A stretch of DNA of 64,000 bases from Artemisia argyi (taxonomy: Eukaryota > Streptophyta > Magnoliopsida > Asterales > Asteraceae). Location of the stretch: positions 14,096,872 to 14,160,871 of the forward strand of contig CM060709.1 of assembly GCA_030686995.1 (NCBI GenBank). The letters are read 5' to 3'. Shown here piece by piece: positions 36,325 to 47,110 of this stretch. Position 1 is the first letter of the stretch. Each line of letters starts with the position of its first letter. Both the position numbers and the translations under genes were made by a program. The notes under the pieces are model-generated. The model did not search any database. It saw only the letters and a list, made by a program, of their open reading frames with translations, and had not been told where the DNA came from.

Positions 36325-36969
36325 ATGGATTCTAATGTTGAGTATCATTTTTGTTTACAGAAAATGGACAACATGAACAATGCATATCAATCATCATCAG
36401 AAATTTCCATGACTCCTGGAGCTATTCAGAAATTGGTAAATGACATAGTGTCGGTGGTACTAGAAGGGACTACCGTAGTTTATCCGAGAAGAGAGACGAG
36501 TATACTTGTCAACCATCATCAAGGAATTAGGCATGGAATGTTACCAAATGGAAATAATCAGAAGAGGAAGCTACCCGACACAGGAACCGTCAATCCCGTC
36601 TACTGCAACATCTTCAATGCTCAAGACCGTTATCGCAAACATCTGGAAAACCGTATGAAGTATCAACATCAGCTAGGAATCAATCAGATAGCTAATAGAA
36701 ATTGTCTTGTCGCACCTGTTTCTGGAAGTGGTTATCTTGGAACTCTACCCTGGTGTCAAAAATGCAACCTGCATCACATCGGGAAATGTAGGGTTAGATG
36801 CATGAAATGTCAGAAATTAGGTCATCAGACAATTAGCTGCAGGACTAAGGAAGTGAAAGTACAACCAACAACCATTGTATGTCACGGATGTGGTGGACAT
36901 GGTCACCATGTGAAAAGATGTCCAAACTACAATGTTAATTGGAAAGCCAAGACCTTTACAAGAAAATGA
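36325..36969 (+). CDS. LARD2 ORF2, capsid-less gag with three zinc knuckles
   Basis: The frame opens at ATG 36325; a second ATG at 36364 follows a splice-acceptor-like TTTTTGTTTACAG (36348-36360) and starts MDNMNNAYQ. The short N-terminal part (MTPGAIQKLVNDIVSVVLEG) resembles the start of chromovirus gag. The C-terminal part is nucleocapsid: CQKCNLHHIGKC (CX2CX3HX3C), CMKCQKLGHQTISC and CHGCGGHGHHVKRC (both CX2CX4HX4C), after a phrase like VAPVSGSGYLGTLPWC. The capsid domain that normally lies between (about 250 residues) is absent. The product could bind element RNA but not build particles, so co-assembly with an autonomous partner's gag is the likely way it works. Confidence 0.75.
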   Translation: MDSNVEYHFCLQKMDNMNNAYQSSSEISMTPGAIQKLVNDIVSVVLEGTTVVYPRRETSILVNHHQGIRHGMLPNGNNQKRKLPDTGTVNPVYCNIFNAQDRYRKHLENRMKYQHQLGINQIANRNCLVAPVSGSGYLGTLPWCQKCNLHHIGKCRVRCMKCQKLGHQTISCRTKEVKVQPTTIVCHGCGGHGHHVKRCPNYNVNWKAKTFTRK

Positions 36970-37670
36970 AGAATCTTTAAAGACCTTGATAGTATCAAGG
37001 AAAATGGCAACTAGATTGGAACAGATGAGTAAATTCCTGTTGAAGATAAATAAAATCTAGTTTAAAATTTCCTAAGTTGTATTTCTTTCCTGTATTTCAC
37101 TTCAAGTTACTATGGATGTAACTTAAACAATAACCTTTCTACCGTATCGAAAGATCTCCCTTGTAATATTTCCATAATAATAATAATCCAAGTTAATTTC
37201 AATTTCTATCTCATCTATCAAATGACAATATACCATAATTACTCCATAAATCTCTAAATTATAATATGAATCATAAAATTTTCCACTTTATTTCAAAAAG
37301 AAATTACGTGTTATATCATAAAAAAAATAGCACGTTGAACACCATCTAAAACAATTTATATAAATATATGATTGAACCAAACATCACATCATTTGGTCCT
37401 CAATTATACATAACCTGATCAACTATGTATAATTTAGGGAGAATTATGTTATGAAAGAAACAATGATATTATCAAATAATTTAATAACAATCTTAATTCA
37501 AAAGCAAGATAAAAATACTAAAATAAATTGTTCATAATACATTGAACAACCCATAATAAATATCTATCATATGTCATCACCATTATGATAGGAATCAACA
37601 AAAGTATAATTAAGAAAAATACCAATAATTCACGATAACTAACAAAAGACATTAATAGTGAAATTTTTAT
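36970..37670 (+). other. LARD2 interior, AT-rich, no gene seen
   Basis: Between ORF2 and the antisense membrane ORFs I see no frame with a known domain and no clear repeat. Confidence 0.5.
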
Positions 37671-37835
37671 TTAAAATCCATAAAAATTAATACATAAACA
37701 AATAATTAGCATCGGAAGTGCTATCGTTACAATTATTACAATACAAACAAATGAATCTTCAATAGGTTGATCCGCAATGACAAATAAGACTCCCACCAAC
37801 AAAACAATAGCAAGAGCCACCACAGGATGAATCAC
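37671..37835 (-). pseudogene. Small two-helix membrane ORF, paralogue of 37986-38147, start codon lost
   Basis: Minus strand, 54 residues, ending TAA at 37671-37673. The position that is ATG in the neighbour is GTG here (37833-37835). Without gaps the two proteins share LAIV at residues 8-11, Pro24 and Glu26-Asp27 in the central turn, and hydrophobic segments on each side. The frame remains open upstream through another hydrophobic stretch to 37892, but no ATG is present. I read it as a diverged tandem duplicate that has lost its start, or uses a non-ATG start. Confidence 0.5.
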
Positions 37836-37985
37836 TTTAATTATGCTAAAAAATAAATATAAACCAAATATTAAAAATAATAATAAAACCAATTCTTAAA
37901 AATAAAATGAGTTTTATTCATTATTCGTTACAAATACATAAAAACATAACAAGAACTTAATCCAAAACAACCCTAGCTTAAGATT

Positions 37986-38147
37986 TTACCCCCAGATCTT
38001 GTCGACGGTAATAGCAAGGATGGTCAGGGGTACGACAAACATCAAGATAGCAACCAAGAATCCAAAGTCTTCATCCGGAATGTACGCCAAGTAGATAGCG
38101 GCAAGGACGACGTACACAATCGCTAAGATGGTTAGGAGATGCGGCAT
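37986..38147 (-). CDS. Small two-helix membrane protein, antisense in LARD2 (53 aa)
   Basis: Minus-strand ATG at 38147, TAA at 37986. Residues 4-22 (LLTILAIVYVVLAAIYLAY) and about 29-47 (GFLVAILMFVVPLTILAIT) are hydrophobic helices; between them is an acidic turn, PDED (24-27); the tail is VDKIWG. No signal peptide beyond helix 1, and no family that I know. A TATA box and two MSA-type motifs lie upstream (38203-38252), and a 50-60 base pyrimidine-rich 5' UTR separates TATA from ATG, which is the layout of a real plant gene. It lies just inside the 3' LTR, opposite in direction to the element. It could be a captured host gene or an element accessory gene; function unknown. Confidence 0.6.
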   Translation of the reverse strand: MPHLLTILAIVYVVLAAIYLAYIPDEDFGFLVAILMFVVPLTILAITVDKIWG

Positions 38148-38202
38148 TTTGATGGAAAATGAGAGGAAAGTGATTAATGGAAGAAGTGGAAATTGGTAGT
38201 GG

Positions 38203-38271
38203 TATATATAGGCTAAAATTGTGACCGTTGGGTACTATTCCCGACCGTTGGGTCACTATTACTAGCCGTTA
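38203..38271 (-). promoter_or_regulatory. Promoter of the small membrane ORF: TATA box and MSA-type motifs
   Basis: TATATATA at 38203-38210. Upstream on the minus strand, CCCAACGGTC occurs twice (38232-38223 and 38252-38243), each a match to the mitosis-specific activator consensus YCYAACGGYY bound by MYB3R factors; a partial third (TAACGGCT) is at 38271-38264. In plants such sites drive G2/M-phase transcription. Confidence 0.55.
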
Positions 38272-38448
38272 TTTTACTATTCATGACCACTAATTTCAAA
38301 TATTCACAACCCTTAGATACGTCAGTTACCTTATCTTGTTGGGTACAAGTAAATCTAACTGAATCCCGTTTCCGTAGTTTTAGGAATAAAAAAATCTTCC
38401 GACAACCTCTGTTCAAAAATTCTTTACTCAAGTAATCACATTAAATTT

Positions 38449-38485
38449 GAATTTCGGGACGAAATTCAGAATGACATGTGGGTAC
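38449..38485 (+). other. LARD2 pre-PPT hairpin and polypurine tract
   Basis: Arms GAATTTCG/CGAAATTC with loop GGA at 38449-38467, then 18 bases containing ATGTGGGTAC up to the LTR start at 38486. Same length and spacing as in LARD1. Confidence 0.75.
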
Positions 38486-41400
38486 TGTAAAACCTCGTGA
38501 AAATTCACATAATTAACTTCGGTTAATTTAATAAATAATCTTTGTCATTATTGTAATTACCATTTTTACGGGGAAATTTAAAATTTTCTTTGTATATTAA
38601 AATGGTTACAATTACGATACTGTCAAATTCGTCAAACGACAAAATAAGTTATTAACGAAATTAACAAAACATTAATTTTACTAAACCTAATTAATAAAAA
38701 CCTAATTACTAAAATTTACTACTAAACCAAATCGGGCCCTTAATCCCCTAAGCCCAACCGGCCCACACCCAAAACCCAAAAACTTAATTCTAATAATAAT
38801 ACTACTCGACTAATCCTACTCCAAATCGTCTCGTTCATTTCTAAATTTTGCACACGACCTATGTATATTTTTGCCCATCCTCGTTAAACTCCTAGCCGAC
38901 TATTAGTGTGTCAAATTTTACGTTCACACGTTGAGATTTGATACGTTTTTAAAAGGCTTTCCGTTTGGCCATCACTCGACTCAAATCATTCGTGAATTAT
39001 TCATTTCTTATCCGTTTTAATCCCCGTTTGATTCTAAATGACCCTAATAATGTTTCTAAGATGATTATATGCTCAAATGTTCAATATGATCAAGTATATA
39101 CGAGTGATGAAAGGTTTTGTAAATCGTTCATACATATATACCCATGTCGACATGCATATATGCTTCACCACAAACATTTCCCATGAAATGTGCTCTCACA
39201 AACAATATAAAATGCATATAGAAGCTAGTTTACTGACATGCCCACGTCCTTGTGTTTCTTGAGTGAGTTTACAAACCACATGATTCGTTTCAAGATAATA
39301 CATATATACGACATGCATGCACTAGTTTCATATCATTTCCATACTCTTTCCCAAACTCATTTCTTCCTAAAACTACTCCTACAAACTAAGAAGTCGAAGG
39401 TTATAATTGTTAGGACTCAAGAAAGGAAATCGGGTTTATATACATATATAACGTTTGGGTTATAAAGTAAGACTTGATATTCTTGTGTTCTATCTTAACA
39501 CTTTCGATCTTAATCACCTCTAAAAGTATTTGTAAGTAGTTTTCAACCTTTCTCAATCCATTTAATACGTTAAATATTAAGCATGCATAATGTCTATAAT
39601 TGTTTCATCGTCTAACATTTTAGTATATATATACACGTACATATTTTCTTTTAGAACACAAAACGTGACTAGCCTCTATCTTGGTAGGCCTAGGCCTATG
39701 TAGCACACTTGTTTCACCTTTACTTTCATGTTACATGCATATAACGAGACCAACTCAAACCATATCACACGAATAAATTTCATTAAAACACTTAGTGAAT
39801 ATTTCAAGTTTTTCAAAATAAGTAATCGAGCTAAACACTCCACAAAACCCACGTATAAATTTTTATTTCCCTTAACAAACGTACCATATTTTTTTACGTA
39901 CTAATAGACCACCTAGAAAACTATTAGTTTCATATACACGACTGGTAAAAATATTCACGTTTTGACGCCCTACTCGAGCCAAAGCAAATCGACCTAAACC
40001 AGATTTTTCAAAACAAAACTTATATAAAAATCTTATGGTTGTCGAGTGGGCTAAAACAAGGCCCAACAAGACCTTGTGTTTTAACAGCCCACTGGGCCTA
40101 TAAAATATATTTTCAGAATCACAAAGTAAACCCAAGTTCAAGCCCAAAAGAATTTCTATGCCCTCGCCTCTAAAATTTTAAATGGGCCTTAGTTTGGTTC
40201 GAATTTAGGCCCATAAGCAAAATAAATAAGCTTTTTATGAAATAAGCAGTTGAATTAAGCTTAAAATTTATAAAAGAAGCTAAGGAAATTTTTAAAAAAA
40301 TTTTATAATCACTTTTATAAAAAATAGGACTAAAAATGTAACGCGACGACACGTATAGGGACTAAATGTGAAAACTGTGAAAACAAAGGACTAAAAATGT
40401 AGAAACAGAAAGAAAGGATAAAAATTTATAAAATAATATTTTTACAAGTTTAGATTGTAATATTTAACATGTAGTGGACTATAATAGTAAATATATATAA
40501 AAAGGACTAACGGTGTGACGCTAAAGCCGTTAGTATAAAAGTTGTAAAATTGGAAAAAAGACAAGGACTACACTTAATCTATTTGACGTTCTTATTTTAT
40601 TTTCTATTTCACGGCCACCCTCACGTCATATGCATTTTCATTTCATTTTATATTATTTATTTTTACGTTAACTATATATATAACGATACCTAACAGATTA
40701 ATATTTTTACGTACGATTTAAAAGGGTAAAACTACGATGGATATTTTATATAAAGTGTTTTCATATCATGCATGACATAATAATAATTTCACTTCACATC
40801 ATCTATTCGTCATAACGAATAATGTTTATTCGTTATTCGTTCGTAGTTACCAAATAGTATTTGGTTACATTCTCTGATAAATATATTTATCAGGTTCTGT
40901 GTTAAAGACGTTCCCATAAATCTCATCCTATCTTACTTTTCATCATTTCCAAATCAATCCAGGTGAGTCATAGCCCCATTTCAAATAATTGTTTTTAACT
41001 CATTGGGGGAGATACATGCTTACATATACTTTGATAACTTGATAAGTATATGAAATAAAATAAAATACATGATTCAAATCAATTTCCTAATTGATATTAA
41101 AAATAATATAATATGTGATTTATAATATATTGATATTCCTAATGTGATTATTGTGGTATGTGAAAAATCTATATTGATGAATTATTTGACTGAAATATTG
41201 ATATTCATGTGAAAATTGTTCCCAATTCGATTATTGTGATATGTGATATAAATGTGTTACTGGCGATACTATTTTCAAACTGAATTTCTGATACTCAAGC
41301 GATACTATTTTCAAACTGAATTTCTGATACTCAAGCGATACTATTTTCAAACTGAATTTCTGATACTCAAGCGATACTATTTCCAAATTGAATTTCTGAT

Positions 41401-42457
41401 ACTCAAATGATAATATTTTCAAACTGAATTTCGGATACTCAAGCGATACTATTTTCAAACTGAATTTCTGATACTCCAATGATATTGTTTTCAAATTGAT
41501 CTCTGTAATGCGATACTCTATTTCATGATGTTATGCTAAATGAGCCCATAGGTCCTTGATATTGCCTAAGTTAGCTTATCGCCATAAAGTCCCTCTATCA
41601 TGAGCCATTAATCACTGAAAAGTGAGCGCGAATATAGTGGACAGCTTCGAAACCTGTTTCGGGTTGACCTCCGATCCCACTAATGTTTGACGGAATGCCA
41701 ATTGCAATTGGTTAGCCGCATTAGTCGTGATACACTATATTTGAGTAAAAATAGGAATTGGCAAATCACCTATTACACGAGGGCAAATTCATCATTGATT
41801 TGATGAACACCCGCCGTTTACGGTATTTGTTAACGCCTTGCGTGTCATGAGGCTTGGTGCAATATCTATAAAGGAATAGTATATATATGTATTCAACATA
41901 TATATTTAGATACAGCTGTATAGGTTCGCCCATATGTGAATTATTTATCTGATCGATTTAGTATCATGAGTTTCCAGCTCATGTTAAGATTTTTGATGAT
42001 TTATTGAATGTGATTGAATATTTATATGATTTATTTGTGAATATATTCGATAATTATTTCATTTCTGTTTGTATTTTAATAATACCAAATATTCCTGAAA
42101 TCTAACAAAATAAAGGGTTTTTCCTAAAACTCTATGAACTCACCAACCTTTGTGTTGACACTTTTAAGCATGTGTATCTCAGGTAATTTAACGGAGCAGG
42201 ACAAGACACGGAGTGGGCATTTATTACTCTGATAAATTAAAATGGTGTAAAAATCAAATTTGTCATTTTTACAAGCCTTTATATCTTTTCATAAGATTTT
42301 AAATCAAATGATTCATTTTTATCAAAATTATTACTTAAATGACAAATGACTTTCAAAATGTTCTTTTAAACCGTTTTATGTGGTTAAAACTTCGATCCTC
42401 ACCGTAACACCCAAATTACTTTTCCGCTGCAACAAATATAAAAATGGGGGTGTTACA
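38486..42457 (+). repeat. LARD2 3' LTR
   Basis: 3972 bases, close copy of 30557-34571. It has one 36-base unit fewer in the minisatellite (six full units from 41265) and a 7-base deletion near 39411. Its end is followed by the ATCAT target duplication (42458-42462). Confidence 0.9.
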
Positions 42458-42611
42458 ATCATATTCTTACTCTCACGCCGGAGCTTGGTCCTGGGATAAC
42501 ACCCGGGGCGAGGCTAACGAGTGTTCCTCATTTGTGCAGAGAGCTAAGACCGAAGCAAAGCTTGAAGTCTGCCGAAGGTCTTGACCGAAGAGCAGGATTT
42601 TACTTCAACAA

Positions 42612-43103
42612 CATGCATTCCTCTTATGGCTTATTATGGTTCAAAAGTTGAAAACACAGGATAGAGTGAGGCAATGGGATGTCAGTGACAATGTCGACTT
42701 AAATGTGCTTCGGTGTCCTTTGTGTAAGCTTATTCAAGATTCGCATGAACACCTCTTTTTCGAGTGTCCCTACTCGTTTAAAGTGTAGCGCATGGTGGTA
42801 CAGAAGGCAAATATACATAATGCTCCTACTAAGTTAAATGACATTGTATCTTGGCTGGTCCCGAGTTCGAATAGAAACTCTTTCACAAGCGTGGTAAGTC
42901 GTTTAGTATTTGCTGCTTCGACCTATTTTTTGTGGCAAGAACGAAATAATCGCATTCATTCGAAAGATGCACGGATGGAACAGAAGTTAAGTGACATTAT
43001 TATTGAGATGATGCGTTTGAAGATTACCTCTTTACATTTGAAGAAAACATCCGGTGTGATGAAGGCACTAGGTCATTGGCGTATTCCTACTGAAGCGACG
43101 TAG
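42612..43103 (+). pseudogene. LINE ORF2 C-terminus with zinc-binding RT domain (zf-RVT)
   Basis: The frame reads through the zinc-binding domain at the end of plant LINE reverse transcriptases: RQWDVSDNVDLNVLRCPLC, then HEHLFFECPYS (CX2C...HX4C pattern), the typical tail LVFAASTYFLWQERNNR, and LGHWRIPTEAT before TAG. One in-frame stop (TAG at 42786-42788) replaces the Trp usual after the Cys motif. The catalytic RT core and endonuclease are not present; the gene is cut on the left by the Tat LTR. Confidence 0.85.
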
Positions 43104-43312
43104 CTGCTTGATCATTTTTCACTTGGTAGGTTTGTTATGTACTGTTTTATTTTAATCCAAGTGATATGTTGTTTATTTTTTGGTAGGTGTGATTTGATTT
43201 GTTTGAATCATGGTAGAGGTTTGCATGATGCATGATGCGTGGGAATCGCACCTTGCTTTACCTCTCGAGGGATCTCGAGAAGCTTACAACCCCCACCAGG
43301 CAGTGTACCTGA

Positions 43313-43327
43313 TCGTTGTAGTATAGT
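43313..43327 (+). other. tRNA-Asp-like 15-mer in Athila-2 LTR (antisense to the element)
   Basis: TCGTTGTAGTATAGT is identical to nucleotides 2-16 of plant tRNA-Asp(GUC) as I remember it; the following bases continue the likeness after a 5-base duplication (GTACC...ATTGATC to 43353). No full cloverleaf, so not a tRNA gene. Copies are at 48613-48627, 53447-53461 (minus) and 56125-56139 (minus). Confidence 0.6.
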
Positions 43328-44210
43328 ATAGTGACATGTACCGGGGGATTGATCGTTCAGCTTAAGAATAGTGTCGCTAGGGTTAGAAAACCTAATTAAT
43401 AGTTCTATAGGTGAGGGATGATTATTTTTGTATTTTTTATATTATATGAAAGCAAGTAAAATCTCGGGTTTTGAAGGAGTGGGCGGAATTAGTTGCTAAT
43501 CAACTAACCCAAAACTAAGATGCAATCAAAATAAAATAATAAAAATGAAAATAAACTAATTATACTAAAGTTGTGAGCAGTAATTGGAGAAATTGTGTTT
43601 ACTTAGACTTCACTACTCCCTAGATATCTTTTACATGTTAATTACTTGTTACACTTGTATGAATGACGGATTGTATTCCTTAATACCATTCGTGGGGTGG
43701 CATACATAACTCCCCAACTCTATGAGCTCTTATCTCCTCCTACACCATGACCCAGCACAACTATAGGGATTGTAAACAGTGGCTCATGCATTAAATACAA
43801 CCAATAAAGACCTAGTACGCCTCGGTTCATGTTTCTTAAGACGTTCAAGCATGTTACCATTTGGAGATCTGCCAGTTTTCTTAAGCCTAACATATAAATC
43901 ATTCATTCAAAACAAGAATAGACAAGTAATCAACACATAATCAACATCTAGGTTTCATTAGATCTAAGCAAACACAAAAGAGATCTAGCCTAGCATAATG
44001 GAATTGAGATAAGAACAAGATATAAACAACCAACACATAGACATATTGATTGAATTGAAAGAACACTTATCTCAATTACAATGCAAGGTCTCAAGGGTTT
44101 GGAACCCTTGAAAAACCTGTAAAAGATGCACCAAAATCGTCTTTAGGGTTTCACCAAAACTTCTCTCCTAAATGAAAAAAACTAGAAAACTATATATAGG
44201 AAAAACAGGC

Positions 44211-44430
44211 TGACGGCGTCAAGAGTTACATGTGACGCCGTCACCTCGCCACCATATACTTCCTCGGACGGCCTTGATCCACTTATGACGGCCTATGTGA
44301 CGCCGTCATCAACCACGGTATTTTATTCTTGCCACTTTGACGCCGTCATGAAGGCTTCTGACGCCGTCACCACCTTCGGTAATTAATTCCTCATGTCTGA
44401 CGCCGTCAAGATGGTAGTCTTGACGCCGTC
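44211..44430 (-). promoter_or_regulatory. Cluster of TGACGSCGTCA palindromes in Athila-2 3' LTR U3
   Basis: Seven full copies of TGACG(G/C)CGTCA and a half copy lie within about 220 bases, just upstream (element sense) of the TATA box. TGACG is the core of as-1/TGA-type bZIP sites; each palindrome holds two. Confidence 0.6.
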
Positions 44431-44637
44431 ACCTTGTATCTTCAGCATGGAAATTTGGTACTTAGCCATTTTCTTCACTTTTATGCTCCAAAAACGTCCA
44501 AAATGGCTTCTTTTCCAGAATTCACTCTCCAAACACCTAAAATCACAAAAGGAACGATTTAGGGCAATATTTGATCAAATAAATTCGGATTCGGGCTTAA
44601 ATGACCCCCTAAAAACGGATAATTTTTCGCCTCATCA

Positions 44638-44677
44638 TATACCCTTACACTTGAGATTTGCTTGTCCTCAAGCAAAT
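44638..44677 (-). other. Athila-2 pre-PPT hairpin and polypurine tract
   Basis: Minus strand: arms ATTTGCTTG/CAAGCAAAT, loop AGGA (44677-44656), then CTCAAGTGTAAGGGTATA and the 3' LTR. Spacing 18 bases. Confidence 0.75.
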
Positions 44678-47053
44678 GAGCTTTTATTCTACTCAAAAGA
44701 CAAGTTAGGGGTCATTTAACACTAATATAAAAGTAATTACAACAAATAATCGTTCCACTAAAGACCAATAGACAAGCACGGAGGTCATACACAAGCACCT
44801 CACAAATAGTGTTTAGATACTCACATCTCTCGGGTGTAATAAAGTAATATAACATTATGGAAATGGAAGATATCTCTCACTACCTGTCATAGCAAAATAG
44901 ATTACCATAGGCTTGGGAAAGGATCAAACCTCCACCACATGGCGTAAGCACCTAGGATAAACTATCAAAGATGTCTTTTAAAGGGTTGTAATGTTAGGTA
45001 TAGGGATATGAATTACACGGTTTTGTTGGATAAAGGAAATTTTACTGGTGGCGAGTTAACAATCTCGGTTAATTACATGTACAAGATGGCGTTGCTAAGC
45101 CAAGACTAGACTCGACTTAAGCTAATAAATGAAAAATAATAAAAACATAGAATAATCATAGAATGAAAATGGGATGGTAGTCCGTATGTTTTTTTTTCTT
45201 TTTTCTATTTTTTTTTCTTTTTCTTGATTTTTTCGATTTTATTTTTTTTTTATTATTATTTTTTTTTTTTTGCATACACTCTTACCCTACCATCCAAAAT
45301 AATACATCATAGGGAATGAGAATTCCCCTTACACTTGAATCTTTACATACTTTACAATAAACTAAACTAATGACTCGAATTAAGAAAATCAAAACACTTG
45401 GAGCACTTTTAAGATTAATGTTCATATGGGGGTAATATATGATGTTCTTCCCCATTACTCCATAAAATAAGTACTTACCCATGAGTCCCAATCGTCCCAA
45501 AATAATATGTACAAGGATATGACTCGACTTAGCAACCATGTAATCAATTAGAAAGTTAACTTAGGGTTTAACAAATAACAATAATGCACTAAAAATGAGC
45601 GCATACACGGAAGGCTAAGGTGATTTGGGTGTACATTTAAGTGGGGTGTAACAAATTCTTCCTTTAAGTAAGATGCTTAAAGTTAGAAACAAAAAGATAG
45701 GCTCGGAGGGGTGTACTAGGGGTTTCGTGTACTAAAAATGAGTACAACGCTAAGGGTGTGGGAAAAATTGGTTGACTTAATTAGCCAAGTAATATGACTT
45801 AAATGGTCAAGTAATCATGATACGGGTTTAACACAAGGGTGATCCTAGTGCCTCTTATCATGTAGTAAATCCTACTACACGAATGTAGTCTCACTAGCGG
45901 TCTCGGGATGCATCACTAACGCAAGTTCTAGAATCTAAATGCTATCGGTACACTCATAAGCACCAATAATAAATGATTTTCCTATCAAAACTAAAGGCGA
46001 ACCTCACATTTTTGGGTGGAAAATTTTTCTGAATATACGGTTATGTGCTAGTCATACAACCTCCTATCCATGAGACGCTTGCTATGGCTAAAGTTTCACT
46101 CCTAAATGTTGTAAAAAAATTTAAATTTGGCGCTAAAATTGCACTAACAAGTATTTCTCGTAGTTTTATTACACATCTACCATTAAACAAAACAAACTCA
46201 AGCGAAAGTGCATATGTAAGGTATCATCTTTTTACCCTCCCCTTACACTTAAGATGAACATTGTCCCCAATGTTCAAGTAAAGAATGTAAAAGTTAAAAA
46301 GTAAAGAGAATGAAATCAAATACTCCCCTGATTCACTCGGTATGGATTATAGGTTGGCCAGGTTAAATCTTCCTCCAAGAAAACGAACAATCAAAGCTTC
46401 CCTTCCAGAATATAAATCATCTTCTTGTCACAAATAACCTGTAAATCCTGACAACAATAGACAAGGCAACCTCGCGTAAAATCGGCGGCATCCTATATAA
46501 GTTACTAAATCCTAGAAAACAAAGTAAGATATAATGCTTGTGGAATGAAGTTTGCAGATTTCCTGGAGATTATAAAACTTAATAATTCACAAAAACCATA
46601 AGACTCCGTTAGAAAAACAAAACCGGTAAAATTTCCAGATTTTAACTCCTGACGCCGTCAAGAGCAATACCCTGACGCCGTCAGAATGGACCTGCAGAAA
46701 TTCTTATGTTAAGTTTCCGGAAAATTTCTGGAAAAACTTTGTCCTACTTCCTAGAAAATCCTGCAAAACTTCATTATGACTCAATACAAGCATTTGACTC
46801 TAACAAATACGAATATACATGTTCATTAAATATTGTGGAGAATCATGATCGGTTTGTTTCTTAAAAACATATTTGGGGTTTCCCCTTACACTTATCTTTT
46901 GCAAAAATACTTTTAGGTTGAAGTTAAGACTAGGCCAAACAACATAGTAAAGTATTTCCACATTTTAGTTTAGAAACATGATCAACCAACAATAAAAATA
47001 AAACATGCATACGGAAGCAAATAACAATCAAACAAATAAAATCACACAAAACA
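44678..47053 (-). other. Athila-2 interior, noncoding 3' part
   Basis: No protein domain. Contains a T-rich tract (45187-45272), two stray TGACGCCGTCA palindromes (about 46650-46683), a second hairpin/PPT-like module (46236-46275), and a further GTGTAAGGGG word near 46880 (minus). Confidence 0.6.
46236..46275 (-). other. Internal hairpin plus purine tract in Athila-2
   Basis: Minus strand: arms GAACATTG/CAATGTTC, loop GGGA (46275-46256), then AAGTGTAAGGGGAGGG. It repeats the module next to the 3' LTR, as in Athila-1. Confidence 0.65.
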
Positions 47054-47105
47054 TGGGTTGCCTCCCAAGAAGCGCTTGTTTTTGTTCGAGTCACGAGCCT
47101 GACTC
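47054..47105 (-). other. Conserved post-ORF motif, Athila-2 copy
   Basis: Minus strand, 5 bases after the ORF stop: arms GAGTCA/TGACTC, loop GGCTCG (47105-47088), then GCGCTTCTTGGGAGGCAACC (47076-47057). Confidence 0.7.
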
Positions 47106-47110
47106 TACCC

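Larger units (their letters stand above)
30557..42457 (+). mobile_element. LARD2: non-autonomous Tekay-type element, complete
   Basis: Two LTRs of about 4.0 kb flank a 3.9 kb interior, with target duplication ATCAT. A primer site for initiator tRNA-Met (34574-34587) and a leader motif TATGCCCTCCGTG (34670-34682) match LARD1. The interior has a coiled-coil ORF, a capsid-less gag with zinc knuckles, and two small antisense membrane-protein ORFs, but no protease, reverse transcriptase or integrase. The two LTRs are very alike (about 1% different by eye), so it is a young insertion. Confidence 0.85.
29264..42610 (+). mobile_element. Tat-type Ty3/gypsy element, 3' end, split by LARD2
   Basis: What remains is the interior just before the 3' LTR (with an antisense ORF, 29305-29703), a purine-rich tract (ACTTGGGCGGGACA, 30178-30191), and the 3' LTR (30192-42610, interrupted). 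SIRE sits at its left edge and a LINE at its right. Gag, pol and the 5' LTR are missing. Tat-lineage elements are known to carry extra ORFs, some antisense, between pol and the 3' LTR. Confidence 0.7.
30192..42610 (+). mobile_element. Tat 3' LTR, interrupted by LARD2
   Basis: Starts TGTTGACGTATC at 30192 and ends TTTTACTTCAACA at 42610; without LARD2 it is about 513 bases, similar in size to the LTR at 1-520. TATA boxes are at 30285-30293 and 30469-30476. The block TCTCACGCCGGAG after the LARD2 insertion (about 42470) is shared with the LTR at 1-520. LARD2 entered at ATCAT (30552-30556 and 42458-42462). Confidence 0.7.
43233..44637 (-). repeat. Athila-2 3' LTR
   Basis: 1405 bases; minus strand starts TGATGAGGCGAAAAATT and ends GATTCCCACGCATCA. 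It contains seven palindromes TGACG(G/C)CGTCA between about 44211 and 44430, a TATA box (TATATATAG, near 44192-44200), and the tRNA-Asp-like segment at 43313-43353. Confidence 0.9.

Noticed and set aside
43311..43353. A functional tRNA-Asp gene in the Athila LTR
   Set aside because: No anticodon arm or acceptor 3' strand; only part of the 5' half and a weak T-arm-like part are present.
44393..44719. ORF across the TGACG palindromes (also 49688-50017)
   Set aside because: It reads through LTR U3 repeats and recurs only as an LTR copy; no protein similarity.
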